This document shows, one piece after another, positions 1 through 7,053 of a stretch of 20,473 bases of DNA. A program made the translations under genes and the position numbers. The stretch lies in assembly GCA_039819545.1 (NCBI GenBank), contig JBCBRS010000035.1, positions 1-20,473 of the forward strand, given 5' to 3'. Position 1 is the first letter of the stretch; each line of letters begins with the position of its first letter. Below the pieces are notes generated by a model, which searched no databases, had not been told where the DNA came from, and saw only the letters and a program-made list of their open reading frames with translations. Source of the stretch: CALLPQ01 sp039819545 (GTDB lineage: Bacteria; Pseudomonadota; Alphaproteobacteria; Caulobacterales; Parvularculaceae).

Positions 1-148
1 CCAATTCGGAGACCCCTGTATTGTCTGCGTACGCTAACAGCGGGAAGGGGCCAAACCGGGTCACGACGTCAACTGCGTCAGGGATCTCACGGCCTCCTTC
101 CCGCACCTAAATTAGCATAGGCAGACAATACAGGGGTCTCCGAATTGG
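1..148. repeat. Large inverted repeat, possible REP/BIME-like hairpin
   Basis: Positions 1-37 and 112-148 are reverse complements with two mismatches; the outer 28 bp (1-28 against 121-148) match perfectly. A second inner arm pair, 40-48 against 96-104, also matches perfectly, leaving a loop of about 47 bases. Single-stranded DNA or RNA here could fold into a long interrupted hairpin. The outer arm carries the GGGGTCTCCGAATTGG motif that also starts the neighbouring tandem units. The element touches the window edge, so it may continue to the left. No gene is contained in it. The arrangement resembles intergenic REP-type repeats, but I see no transposase next to it. Confidence 0.8.
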
Positions 149-323
149 GATACGGAGGATGTATGAACAGTTCCCGGGGCGGCGCTGCGCTTGCCCGGGA
201 ATACGGCCTTATTGATATTATCCACCCCGTGTCCCCGGGCGTAAGACCCGGGGTCTCGTAATTTGGGTACGGAGGATACGGCAACAGATCCCGGGTCGGC
301 GCTGCGCTTGCCCGGGAATACGG
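133..323. repeat. Two tandem intergenic repeat units, 117-bp period
   Basis: The stretch 133-206 recurs at 250-323 with exactly 117 bp offset and no gaps; about 63 of 74 positions match. Each unit begins GGGGTCTC, continues through TACGGAGGAT, and ends in a short hairpin (stem 171-178 with 194-201 in unit 1; 289-295 with 311-317 in unit 2, built on CCCGGG) around the shared loop GGCGCTGCGC. The similarity fades after about 206/323. The start of unit 1 is also the right arm of the 1-148 inverted repeat, so the same motif is present three times, once inverted. Any ORFs reading through it repeat the same peptide and look like artefacts. Confidence 0.8.
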
Positions 324-412
324 GTTATTTTTGAAATCTGCCCCGTATCGCCCGGCCCATGGCCACCGGCGGTGTTCTTTGATAGCCTATCAGGAGCTTG
401 AAACGGTGACCC

Positions 413-964
413 ATGGCTGGCTTTTTTGGCACGATAGCATTTTTTGCGGCGCTCGGTGCGGCTGTTTATCTCCTTATACGGACGGTCAAGCGGTCAAAAA
501 ATGATGCGCCGGGTGAACCATCTTCGACACAAACCGATGGCGCGCCGACCAGTCTGGTGCAGCGGCTTTCCAATGAAACCGCCATTAAGGGGATTATCTG
601 GCTGTTATTCTGTGCGGCCTTGTTTGCGGCAAAGCTCTGGCCATTGGCGCTGATGGTCCTTGTGGCGGCGGGCGCTGTCTTGGGGATTGAGGTCTGGAAA
701 CAAACCCGCATTGACGGCATGGAAGCGGAGCAGAGCGGGGGCGCAGACCCGCCGCGCGCGCCGGTAACCACCGGTGCATCCATCACAACCCGCGAAGATG
801 CCGCGAAACTCCTCGGGCTTTCCCCCGACTCACCGGTCGAAGAGGTGAAAAAAGCCCACCGAAACCTGATTTCACGCCTGCACCCAGACACTGGAGGGAC
901 AAATTTTCTGGCCACGCAGATCAATCAGGCCCGTGATCTGCTTCTTCGCGATGAAAAAAAGTGA
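413..964 (+). CDS. Membrane-anchored J-domain (DnaJ-like) protein
   Basis: A 183-residue protein with an N-terminal hydrophobic helix (about residues 5-23), a polar stretch, a second hydrophobic block (about 58-93, one or two membrane segments), a linker rich in Pro and Ala, and a C-terminal J-domain-like region (about 124-178). The diagnostic HPD tripeptide is visible at 157-159, in the context SRLHPDTGG. The short C-terminal J domain behind membrane segments resembles the TIM14/Pam18-like and DjlA-like type rather than canonical DnaJ, with no Gly/Phe or zinc region. By family knowledge it should stimulate the ATPase of a cytoplasmic Hsp70 at the membrane; its client is unknown. The ATG at 413 has AGGAG at 392-396, an unusually long 16-base spacing, so the start is probable but not certain. 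The gene stands alone and faces serB tail to tail. Confidence 0.8.
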   Translation: MAGFFGTIAFFAALGAAVYLLIRTVKRSKNDAPGEPSSTQTDGAPTSLVQRLSNETAIKGIIWLLFCAALFAAKLWPLALMVLVAAGAVLGIEVWKQTRIDGMEAEQSGGADPPRAPVTTGASITTREDAAKLLGLSPDSPVEEVKKAHRNLISRLHPDTGGTNFLATQINQARDLLLRDEKK

Positions 965-982
965 AATCTTGCACTTTTTTTT
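954..982 (+). terminator. Probable intrinsic terminator after the J-domain gene
   Basis: AAAAAAAGTG at 954-963 pairs with CACTTTTTTT at 972-981 around an 8-base loop, and the 3' arm merges into a T run. The stem overlaps the gene's stop codon. The stem is AT-rich with only two or three GC pairs, so it is weaker than a classical terminator; a second T tract follows at about 986-992. Confidence 0.5.
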
Positions 983-1573
983 GGATTTTTTTGACGCTGG
1001 GTCGGGCCGATTTCTTCGTTTTTGAAATAATCTGAAACTTACCGTTCAATCTTGGGTTCGCGAACGACGTTCACGGTAGCCAATTGAATCGCAATGCCTT
1101 TTTCTGCACAGCGTTTGGCAATGGCCTTAGAAATTGGATCAGTGATATTGCGTCGCACCATTTCAATTTGTCGCGGCCTGCCGAAACAAACGGATTATTA
1201 CATTTCCAAAACAGTTCGTGACAGTCTGTCATATTTCAGCCATATTAAAGCCGTTTCGTACAAACAATTGGATTTCATAAGCACATCGTTGTCAGGCGAC
1301 TGGCAATCAGGCGAGGCAGACGGCGTATCTCTCCCCCACGCACTGTTTGTCTCGCCGCCTTCTGGCGGCGGCCGCTGCGTATCGCGGAAAGTATAGCCAC
1401 TCAGAAGTTCAGGGTTACTGCCTAAGGCGTTTGCCTTGATAAGGGCAGTTTAGGGCGGGGCGGGGTTCTCTCTCCCCCCCAAGCACACCTCGCTCCGCCC
1501 CTTTTCCCTGAGCATTTCCGAAAATCATCCGGCACACAGTGAGCCTATAGGGTCCCGTTGGGACGCTCTCTAG
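965..1573. other. Gene-poor gap of about 600 bp
   Basis: Between the convergent J-domain gene and serB I see no recognised gene. It contains one possible 40-residue minus-strand ORF (listed separately), a perfect 7-bp stem CGCCGCC/GGCGGCG at 1353-1359 and 1364-1370 with loop TTCT, a small 5-bp hairpin at 1424-1437, a G-run followed by a C-run around 1455-1480, and a GTCCC/GGGAC hairpin near 1553-1564 just beyond the serB 3' end without a T tract. A plus-strand frame at 1094-1396 is open but has no ribosome binding site and low-complexity, unconvincing protein sequence. Confidence 0.6.
1039..1161 (-). CDS. Possible small protein, 40 aa, unknown
   Basis: On the minus strand an ATG at 1161 opens a 40-codon frame ending in TAA at 1039-1041. 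The predicted peptide begins MVRRNITDPISKAIAKRCAE and ends NVVREPKIER. Its composition is protein-like: an amphipathic helix-like first half rich in K, R and A, then a short beta-like stretch. Two in-frame stops lie 14 and 13 codons upstream, so it cannot be longer at the 5' end. No good Shine-Dalgarno is visible and I recognise no family. It might equally be the last piece of a decayed gene. Reported because the peptide looks less random than the surrounding frames. Confidence 0.3.
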   Translation of the reverse strand: MVRRNITDPISKAIAKRCAEKGIAIQLATVNVVREPKIER

Positions 1574-2467
1574 TCAGGTCGTGACGTGATCGGTTTTTGC
1601 AATTCCCTGCAAAAACAGGATTCCCAGCAGGCTGGTATGGTTAAGGCACACCGGTGCTGCCGCGGCGGTTACCGGTTTGGCATGAAAAGCAACGCCAAGA
1701 CCGGCATGCGCAATCATATCGAGATCGTTCGCCCCATCACCCAGCGCCAGCGTTTGCGCCGGCTTCACAGTCCGCTCTTTGGCCAGGCGCAGAAGTGTTG
1801 TTTTTTTGGCGGCACGTCCCAGCACAGGGCTTTCAACTGCGCCGGTCAGGTGCCCGTCCTTGATTTCAAGCCGGTTGCCAAAATGGGCGTCAAAACCCAG
1901 ATGCGCAGCCACTGGGCCGGTAAAGGCCTCAAAGCCGCCAGAGACAAGGGCGCAATAGTGGCCACGCGACCGCATCGTGCTGATCAGCGTCTTGCCGCCT
2001 TTTGTGTAGGTCAGACGCTTGCGGATTGTCTCGTCGATGGCGCTGGCGGCGAGCCCCTCCAGCATTTTCACGCGCGCGCGCAAGGCGGCCTCAAAATCGA
2101 GCGTGCCCTGCATGGCCTGGTCGGTGATCGCGGCGATCTCGCTGGCTTTGCCCGCAAAGGCGGCGAGTTCATCAATGCACTCCTGTTCGATCATGGTCGA
2201 ATCCATATCGGCCACGAGGAGGGTTTTTTCGCGGCCCTCCGCCTCAACACAATTGACGTCAACGGGCTTGTCCTCGACGCGCATGCGCCAGTCTTGCAGG
2301 ATGCGCGCGGGTACGCCGTCGCTGGGCTCAAGCGGCCATTCCACCGCCAGCGCGGGGGCAAGAACGCGAAACCCGGTCCGCGCCAGCGGCGCCCCCATGG
2401 ACTGCAGGAACGCCGTATCCAAGAGTGGCGCGTTGTCTGCGCAAATAAGAGAGAGAATTTTCGCCAT
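1574..2467 (-). CDS. serB: Phosphoserine phosphatase SerB
   Basis: A 297-residue HAD-superfamily hydrolase catalysing the last step of L-serine biosynthesis, O-phosphoserine to serine plus phosphate, in the cytoplasm. HAD motif I is visible as DMDST at 87-91 (nucleophile D87, general acid/base D89), motif II as SGGF at 176-179, the motif III lysine in the AAKK stretch at about 219-222, and motif IV as GDGAND at 243-248. The first about 80 residues form the variable N-terminal domain typical of proteobacterial SerB; the length fits that family. The ATG at 2467 is divergent from miaA, with about 70 bp between them; no strong ribosome binding site is seen upstream. Downstream, a GTCCC/GGGAC hairpin without a T run is the only terminator-like signal. 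Confidence 0.95.
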   Translation of the reverse strand: MAKILSLICADNAPLLDTAFLQSMGAPLARTGFRVLAPALAVEWPLEPSDGVPARILQDWRMRVEDKPVDVNCVEAEGREKTLLVADMDSTMIEQECIDELAAFAGKASEIAAITDQAMQGTLDFEAALRARVKMLEGLAASAIDETIRKRLTYTKGGKTLISTMRSRGHYCALVSGGFEAFTGPVAAHLGFDAHFGNRLEIKDGHLTGAVESPVLGRAAKKTTLLRLAKERTVKPAQTLALGDGANDLDMIAHAGLGVAFHAKPVTAAAAPVCLNHTSLLGILFLQGIAKTDHVTT

Positions 2468-2536
2468 GGCCGGGTTACGTTTGCGATCACTGTCGATAGG
2501 ACAAGCCTAGCACCGCCCGCCACCGGAAAATAGCAT

Positions 2537-3481
2537 TTGCAGAACGCGCCTGACTCTTATTTTGAAAAAAAGCCCCCCGTCATCCTGATTGCCGGTCCCA
2601 CGGCCAGCGGCAAGTCAGCCCTCGCGCTTGATCTGGCTGATCATCTGGGTGCGGATATTATCAATGCTGATGCGTCGCAGGTGTATGGAGACCTGCATAT
2701 CCTGAGCGCCAGGCCCGGTGCCGATGACCTCGCCCAGGCGCCCCACCATCTCTATGGGCATGTGGGGGCGGGGGAGCGGTATTCGGTGGGCCGCTGGGCC
2801 GTCGATTGCGGGGCGGCTCTCACCGCCTGTGCCGAGCGTCACCGCGCCGCCATCGTGGTGGGCGGCACCGGGCTCTATTTCCGGGCCCTCGAAACGGGTC
2901 TGTCGCCAATCCCCGCCATACCCGAAGAACGCCTGCGCGAAGGCATGGCGCGGTATAAGGAGATTGGTCCAGCGCAATTTGCGGCGGAGACGGTGGCCGT
3001 TGATCCACCCATGGCGCGCATTGCGGTGAATGACCGCCAGCGTCTGGTGCGCGCATGGTCCGTATACCGCCATTTCGGTGTGCCCCTGTCGGATTTTCAG
3101 GCGCGCCCGGGCGAGCCGGTCCTGCCCCAGGCGCCCGCTGCGCGTCTTATTGTGATGCCGCCGCGCGAGGCGCTTTATGCCCGGTGTGATCAGCGCTTTG
3201 AGGCGATGGTGGCCGCCGGAGCCCTGGCAGAGGTTGAGGCGCTTATGGCATCGGGGCTTGATCCCACGCTGCCGATCATGGCGGCGCTCGGCGTGCGCGA
3301 GCTTGGCGCGCATCTGTCGGGATCCCTAACGCTGGCAGAGGCAACCGCGCTCGCCCAGCGCAACACACGCCGTTTTGCAAAACGCCAGATGACCTGGTTC
3401 CGCAATCAGACCGCCACTTGGCCGGTTGCGCACGACGCGTCAACGGCCCTTCAACTGCTCAAAAATCAACTGGCACAATAG
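2537..3481 (+). CDS. miaA: tRNA dimethylallyltransferase MiaA
   Basis: A 314-residue enzyme that transfers the dimethylallyl group of DMAPP to N6 of A37 in tRNAs reading codons beginning with U. The P-loop GPTASGKS is at 20-27; NADASQVY at 43-50 corresponds to the family's DSxQVY motif; GGTGLYFRAL at 109-118 and RQRLVRAWSVY further on are further MiaA signatures; the C-terminal QMTWFRNQ is the usual end-of-family motif. The start is TTG at 2537: an in-frame TAG lies one codon upstream and there is no ATG or GTG before the P-loop, so either TTG (or less likely CTG at 2585) must be used. The length is normal. It is divergent from serB and is followed after 73 bp by the VTT protein, probably in one transcript. 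Confidence 0.95.
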   Translation: MQNAPDSYFEKKPPVILIAGPTASGKSALALDLADHLGADIINADASQVYGDLHILSARPGADDLAQAPHHLYGHVGAGERYSVGRWAVDCGAALTACAERHRAAIVVGGTGLYFRALETGLSPIPAIPEERLREGMARYKEIGPAQFAAETVAVDPPMARIAVNDRQRLVRAWSVYRHFGVPLSDFQARPGEPVLPQAPAARLIVMPPREALYARCDQRFEAMVAAGALAEVEALMASGLDPTLPIMAALGVRELGAHLSGSLTLAEATALAQRNTRRFAKRQMTWFRNQTATWPVAHDASTALQLLKNQLAQ

Positions 3482-3554
3482 GATGCGGGCAAGCCACCGG
3501 GTTGCACGCGGTCGCTGGCCTGATATCCTGCTCCGCAGCGAGTGCAGGGTCTTT

Positions 3555-4322
3555 ATGGGTGAGTTTTTCAAGGTCTGGGGCGAGGCGTTTTCTCGGATGG
3601 ACCAGAAAAGCTGGGCCTCCCTTGGCGTAACTTTTTTCCTGCTCACCGGTCTTTTGACCGTTTATTTTTTTGGCCAGCAATGGCTCCATCTTGAGGGCGG
3701 TGCACCGGGCGGGGGCGGTGTCTCCGAATTGATGGCGCGCGCGGGGACAGCGCCGCTGGCGCTTCTTGCCGTGATCATCGTCTTTGTCCTCCTCGCCATG
3801 ACCGGCTTTCCGCAGGTTTTGCTGATCACCGCCAGCGTATTGACGTTTGGGGCGGTCACAGGGGCTGCCTATGCGTGGATTGCCACCCTGGTCAGCGCGT
3901 CGGTGACGTTCTTTCTGGGCCATTTGATGGGTGCGGGCTGGGTGGCGCGGCTGAACGGTAAGCGGGCTCGCGCGATGAATGATTTTTTGGGTCGACGCGG
4001 CATAATGGCGAGCGGGCTTATCCGCGTTATTCCGTCTGCGCCCTTTATTGTCGTCAATGCCGCGGCGGGCGCGGCGCCCCTGCCATTCTGGAAGTTTGCG
4101 CTCGGCACCGGCCTTGGCATAATCCCGAAGATTGCGCTCGTCGCCGGTCTTGGCGCCCTTGCCCCGCGCGGCGACTGGGCAAACGGATGGGACAGTACCA
4201 AAAGCTTCCTCACCACCCGTTCACCGGCGGACTGGGTGATTGTGGTACTGATTATTGTTGTGATCGCCGTTTTGGGTTGGGCCGCCTATCGGCTTTACCG
4301 CCGCCTGCGCGTGCCGCAATAA
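3555..4322 (+). CDS. TVP38/TMEM64-family (VTT domain) membrane protein
   Basis: An integral inner-membrane protein of about 255 residues with a VTT/SNARE-associated domain, the family that also includes DedA. After an amphipathic N-terminus come a first membrane helix (VTFFLLTGLLTVYFF), a second (LLAVIIVFVLLAM), then the family core GFPQVLLITASVLTFG, a glycine-rich helix pair, the RVIPSAPFIVVN re-entrant-like motif, and a final C-terminal membrane helix ending in a basic tail (YRLYRRL). The frame is open upstream to 3426 inside miaA, but the ATG at 3555 gives the natural N-terminus MGEFFKVW. Related proteins are linked to lipid scrambling or undecaprenyl-phosphate recycling; which applies here is inference. 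It lies between miaA and the mre operon. Confidence 0.85.
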   Translation: MGEFFKVWGEAFSRMDQKSWASLGVTFFLLTGLLTVYFFGQQWLHLEGGAPGGGGVSELMARAGTAPLALLAVIIVFVLLAMTGFPQVLLITASVLTFGAVTGAAYAWIATLVSASVTFFLGHLMGAGWVARLNGKRARAMNDFLGRRGIMASGLIRVIPSAPFIVVNAAAGAAPLPFWKFALGTGLGIIPKIALVAGLGALAPRGDWANGWDSTKSFLTTRSPADWVIVVLIIVVIAVLGWAAYRLYRRLRVPQ

Positions 4323-4445
4323 AAAGGCCCGGCACACCGTATTCGCCGCAGGATTTACGAAAATTCCATGTTTTGTTGACGATTTGGGAACCGATTATGG
4401 TTAACGTCGATCCCGAATTGAGACACAACCCTCTATATATTGCGT

Positions 4446-4450
4446 AAGGA
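4446..4450 (+). promoter_or_regulatory. Ribosome binding site of mreB
   Basis: AAGGA at 4446-4450 sits 9 bases before the mreB ATG at 4460 and supports that start. The leader 4323-4459 is the only sizeable gap before the operon; TTGACG at 4376-4381 is a possible -35 box, but no convincing -10 box can be placed at the right distance, so the promoter itself is not claimed. Confidence 0.55.
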
Positions 4451-4459
4451 CCGTCCACC

Positions 4460-5500
4460 ATGCTCTCAACCCTGTTCGGGATGTTATCGGCTGATATGGC
4501 CATCGACCTCGGCACCGCTAACACCCTTGTCTATGTGAAAGGGCGCGGTGTTGTGCTCAACGAGCCGTCTGTGGTGGCGATTGAATCGCGCGGCGGCAAA
4601 AAGCTGGTGCGCGCGGTGGGTGATGAAGCCAAGGAAATGCTGGGCCGCACGCCGGGCGAGATCGAGGCCATCCGCCCCATGCGCGATGGCGTGATTGCCG
4701 ATTTCGAAGTTGCCGAAGCGATGATCAAGCACTTTATTAAAAAGGTCCATCGGGGCCGCTCGTTTGCTAGCCCGCGTATTGTTGTGTGTGTGCCATCAGG
4801 GGCCACAGCGGTGGAGCGGCGTGCCATTCAGGAATCAGCCCTGTCGGCGGGTGCGCGTAAGGTCGAACTCATTGAGGAACCCATGGCCGCAGCCATTGGT
4901 GCGGGCTTGCCCGTGACCGATCCCACCGGCTCCATGGTGGTGGATATTGGTGGCGGGACCACAGAGGTGGCGGTGCTGTCGCTTGGCGGCATTGTCTACT
5001 CCCGGTCTGTGCGGGTGGGCGGCGACAAAATGGATGACGCCATTATCGCTTACATCCGGCGCATGTATAATCTTCTGATCGGGGAAGCGTCCGCCGAACG
5101 GATCAAAAAAGAAGTGGGCTCTGCGCTGATCCCCAATGAGGGGACCGGCATTACGATCCAGATCAAGGGCCGTGACCTCATGCACGGGGTGCCAAAGGAA
5201 GTGCGCATTGGCGAAGCCCAGATTGCTGAAGCGTTGGCTGAACCCGTGGCGCAAATTGTCGAGGCGGTGCGTGTGGCGCTGGAGGCTACACCGCCGGAAC
5301 TGGCCGCCGATATTGTCGATACTGGTATTATGCTGACCGGCGGCGGCGCGCTCCTGCGTAATCTTGATCAGGTGCTGCGCGATGAGACAGGATTGCCGGT
5401 TTCCGTGGCCGATGACCCCTTGTCTTGTGTGGCACTGGGAACCGGCGCGGCGCTGGAGAATAATCGCGAAATGCGCGGGGTTCTGTCCTCGGCCATCTAG
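4460..5500 (+). CDS. mreB: Rod shape-determining actin homologue MreB
   Basis: A 346-residue bacterial actin that forms membrane-associated filaments and guides the elongasome along the cell wall. Actin-fold motifs are clear: phosphate-1 loop IDLGTANTLVY at 15-25, the family motif RRAIQESA around 120-127, EEPMAAAIGAGLPV at about 139-152, phosphate-2 DIGGGTTEV at 162-170, and the adenosine motif GIMLTGGGALLRNL at 289-302. A short hydrophobic N-terminus (MLSTLFGMLS) could serve as the membrane-binding helix. The length is standard. It is the first gene of the mreBCD-mrdA-rodA operon; mreC follows after about 99 bp. Confidence 0.98.
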   Translation: MLSTLFGMLSADMAIDLGTANTLVYVKGRGVVLNEPSVVAIESRGGKKLVRAVGDEAKEMLGRTPGEIEAIRPMRDGVIADFEVAEAMIKHFIKKVHRGRSFASPRIVVCVPSGATAVERRAIQESALSAGARKVELIEEPMAAAIGAGLPVTDPTGSMVVDIGGGTTEVAVLSLGGIVYSRSVRVGGDKMDDAIIAYIRRMYNLLIGEASAERIKKEVGSALIPNEGTGITIQIKGRDLMHGVPKEVRIGEAQIAEALAEPVAQIVEAVRVALEATPPELAADIVDTGIMLTGGGALLRNLDQVLRDETGLPVSVADDPLSCVALGTGAALENNREMRGVLSSAI

Positions 5501-5599
5501 GCCTTCTGCTTGCGCCGGGACGGCCTATATGTTGCGTCTCATTCAAACCCATTTAGACTTGGCGCAAGACCATAGGCGCATTGGGAACACTGTATCCAC

Positions 5600-6523
5600 A
5601 TGGAGATTTTGGGAGAAAACAGCCGCGAAGGGTTAGGTCGCAAAACCCCGCCCAGGATCACGATGATCGTGTTCCTTGTGGCGTCGTTGTTTTTACTGCT
5701 CTCCAGTTTTTATACCGCCGAAGCGTCCATCTTCAAAAAAGCCCGCGCCAGCGTTCTGGATGCGGCGGCCCCCATTCTCTCGGTTCTCTCAGCGCCCATC
5801 AACGGCGTCAGCAATGTGGTGGGCGAGGTCCATGATTATTTTGATGTGGTGGAAGAAAACCGCGCTTTGCGTCAGGAAAATGCAGAGCTGCGTCAATGGA
5901 TGGAAGAGGCGCTCGCCCTGCGCGATGTGGTGGCCGTCTATGAGGGCTTGCAAACCTATCAACCGGCGCCGGAAACCCGGCCTATCGATGCCCACGTCAT
6001 TGGCGATAGCAACGACGCCTTTGTGAAATCCATGGTGGTCAATGCCGGCGCGCGCAACCGGGTGAAGGAAGGCTTTGCGGTGGTCAATGAGGCCGGTCTC
6101 GTGGGCCGGATCATTGATGTCAGTCGGCGGGCCTCGCGCGTTCTTCTGCTCACGGACATTCAAAGCCGGGTACCCGTCTATGTGGATGGTGCTGAACTTG
6201 AAGGTATTCTGACTGGGCGCAGTCGCCAGCGGCCCACCATCACCTTTACGCGTACGGTGTTGGAGGATCCGGTCCCTGAAGGGGCGGCGGTCTTTACGTC
6301 GGGCGCCGGCGGGGTCATTCCGCGCGGCCTACCCGTGGGCCGGGTTGCCCGGATCGATGATGACGCAATCGAAATTGATCTGTATGCAGATTATACGCAA
6401 ACCCGGCTGGTCCGTATCCTCGATTATCAGTTTCCCGTGACGCTTAGTAATGATGACGAAGCGCCAGACGGTGCCGACCCGCCGACCGCTGATACGCCAA
6501 TCGCCAACGCGGAGCCGCAATAA
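5600..6523 (+). CDS. mreC: Cell shape-determining protein MreC
   Basis: A 307-residue bitopic inner-membrane protein. The order is a short cytoplasmic basic segment, one membrane helix at about 21-38, a coiled coil at about 80-112 (EENRALRQENAELRQWMEE), the periplasmic beta-rich MreC core with VVNAGARNRVKEGFAVV and GLVGRIIDVSRRASRVLLLTD type motifs, and an acidic, proline-rich C-terminal tail (about 280-307) that is probably disordered. It links MreB filaments to PBP2 and RodA. The ATG at 5600 precedes the membrane helix by a normal distance. Its TAA overlaps the mreD ATG by one base (TAATG), indicating translational coupling. Confidence 0.95.
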   Translation: MEILGENSREGLGRKTPPRITMIVFLVASLFLLLSSFYTAEASIFKKARASVLDAAAPILSVLSAPINGVSNVVGEVHDYFDVVEENRALRQENAELRQWMEEALALRDVVAVYEGLQTYQPAPETRPIDAHVIGDSNDAFVKSMVVNAGARNRVKEGFAVVNEAGLVGRIIDVSRRASRVLLLTDIQSRVPVYVDGAELEGILTGRSRQRPTITFTRTVLEDPVPEGAAVFTSGAGGVIPRGLPVGRVARIDDDAIEIDLYADYTQTRLVRILDYQFPVTLSNDDEAPDGADPPTADTPIANAEPQ

Positions 6524-7035
6524 TGGCCGAGCGGGCAGAGACCATCAGCCGGTTCGTGACCAACAGCACGCCCTTTGTTCTCGGTCTTTTCGGGGTGATC
6601 CTTCTTGCGTTGCCGGTGCGGCTTGCCGAAGGGTTGATCCCCATGCCGATCTTGCCCCTGGTGATGATCTATTTCTGGACACTCTACGAGCCCGAAAAGC
6701 TGCCCGCCTCGCTCGTTTTTGTGCTTGGCCTGTTACAGGACGCCCTGGGCGGCGGGCCCTTTGGTCTGTGGTCCACGGTCTATTTGCTGGTGCAATTTGG
6801 GGTCGTGTCCCAGCGTGGATATTTTCTGGGCCGCGATACGAAAGTTGTCTGGCTTGGCTTTGCCATTGTGGCGGTGGCGGCAGGCGTTGTGGTGTGGCTG
6901 GTCCTTAGCCTGATTGCACGGGGCCTATTGCCGCTCACGGGGATTTCCCTGCAGATTTTGGTGACGATTTGTGTTTATCCTGTGCTGGGCGCGGGGTTTG
7001 GGAATATCCGCAGAACCGTTCTGCTGGATTATTAG
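6523..7035 (+). CDS. mreD: Rod shape-determining membrane protein MreD
   Basis: A 170-residue multi-spanning inner-membrane protein with five or so hydrophobic helices. The family features are the first helix near 17-35, a MPILPLVMIYFWTLY segment, and the LGLLQDALGGGPFGLWS motif, the most conserved part of MreD. It ends in the short basic tail RRTVLLDY. It acts with MreC in the elongasome; its biochemical role is less well defined than that of its partners. It starts inside the mreC stop codon and is followed by mrdA 18 bp later, fully consistent with the operon. Confidence 0.93.
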   Translation: MAERAETISRFVTNSTPFVLGLFGVILLALPVRLAEGLIPMPILPLVMIYFWTLYEPEKLPASLVFVLGLLQDALGGGPFGLWSTVYLLVQFGVVSQRGYFLGRDTKVVWLGFAIVAVAAGVVVWLVLSLIARGLLPLTGISLQILVTICVYPVLGAGFGNIRRTVLLDY

Positions 7036-7053
7036 GACAAAGCGGAGAGTAGC

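Noticed and set aside
87..284. Minus-strand ORF of 65 codons with repeated YPN-ETP peptide
   Set aside because: It only translates the tandem and inverted repeats; the peptide repeat mirrors the DNA repeat and there is no ribosome binding site.
133..323. Tandem units as a possible CRISPR array
   Set aside because: Only two units, 117-bp period, divergent at 11 of 74 positions and with similar rather than unique intervening sequence.
1094..1396. Plus-strand ORF of 100 codons in the gap before serB
   Set aside because: No start signal, protein-like features absent, and it crosses a GC-rich hairpin; the minus-strand 40-codon frame looks more protein-like.
1586..2533. Long plus-strand frame of 315 codons opposite serB
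   Set aside because: It is the antisense shadow of serB, whose catalytic motifs are all present on the minus strand.
4376..4440. mreB promoter with TTGACG or TATATA boxes
   Set aside because: No -35/-10 pair with acceptable spacing; mentioned only as a possibility.
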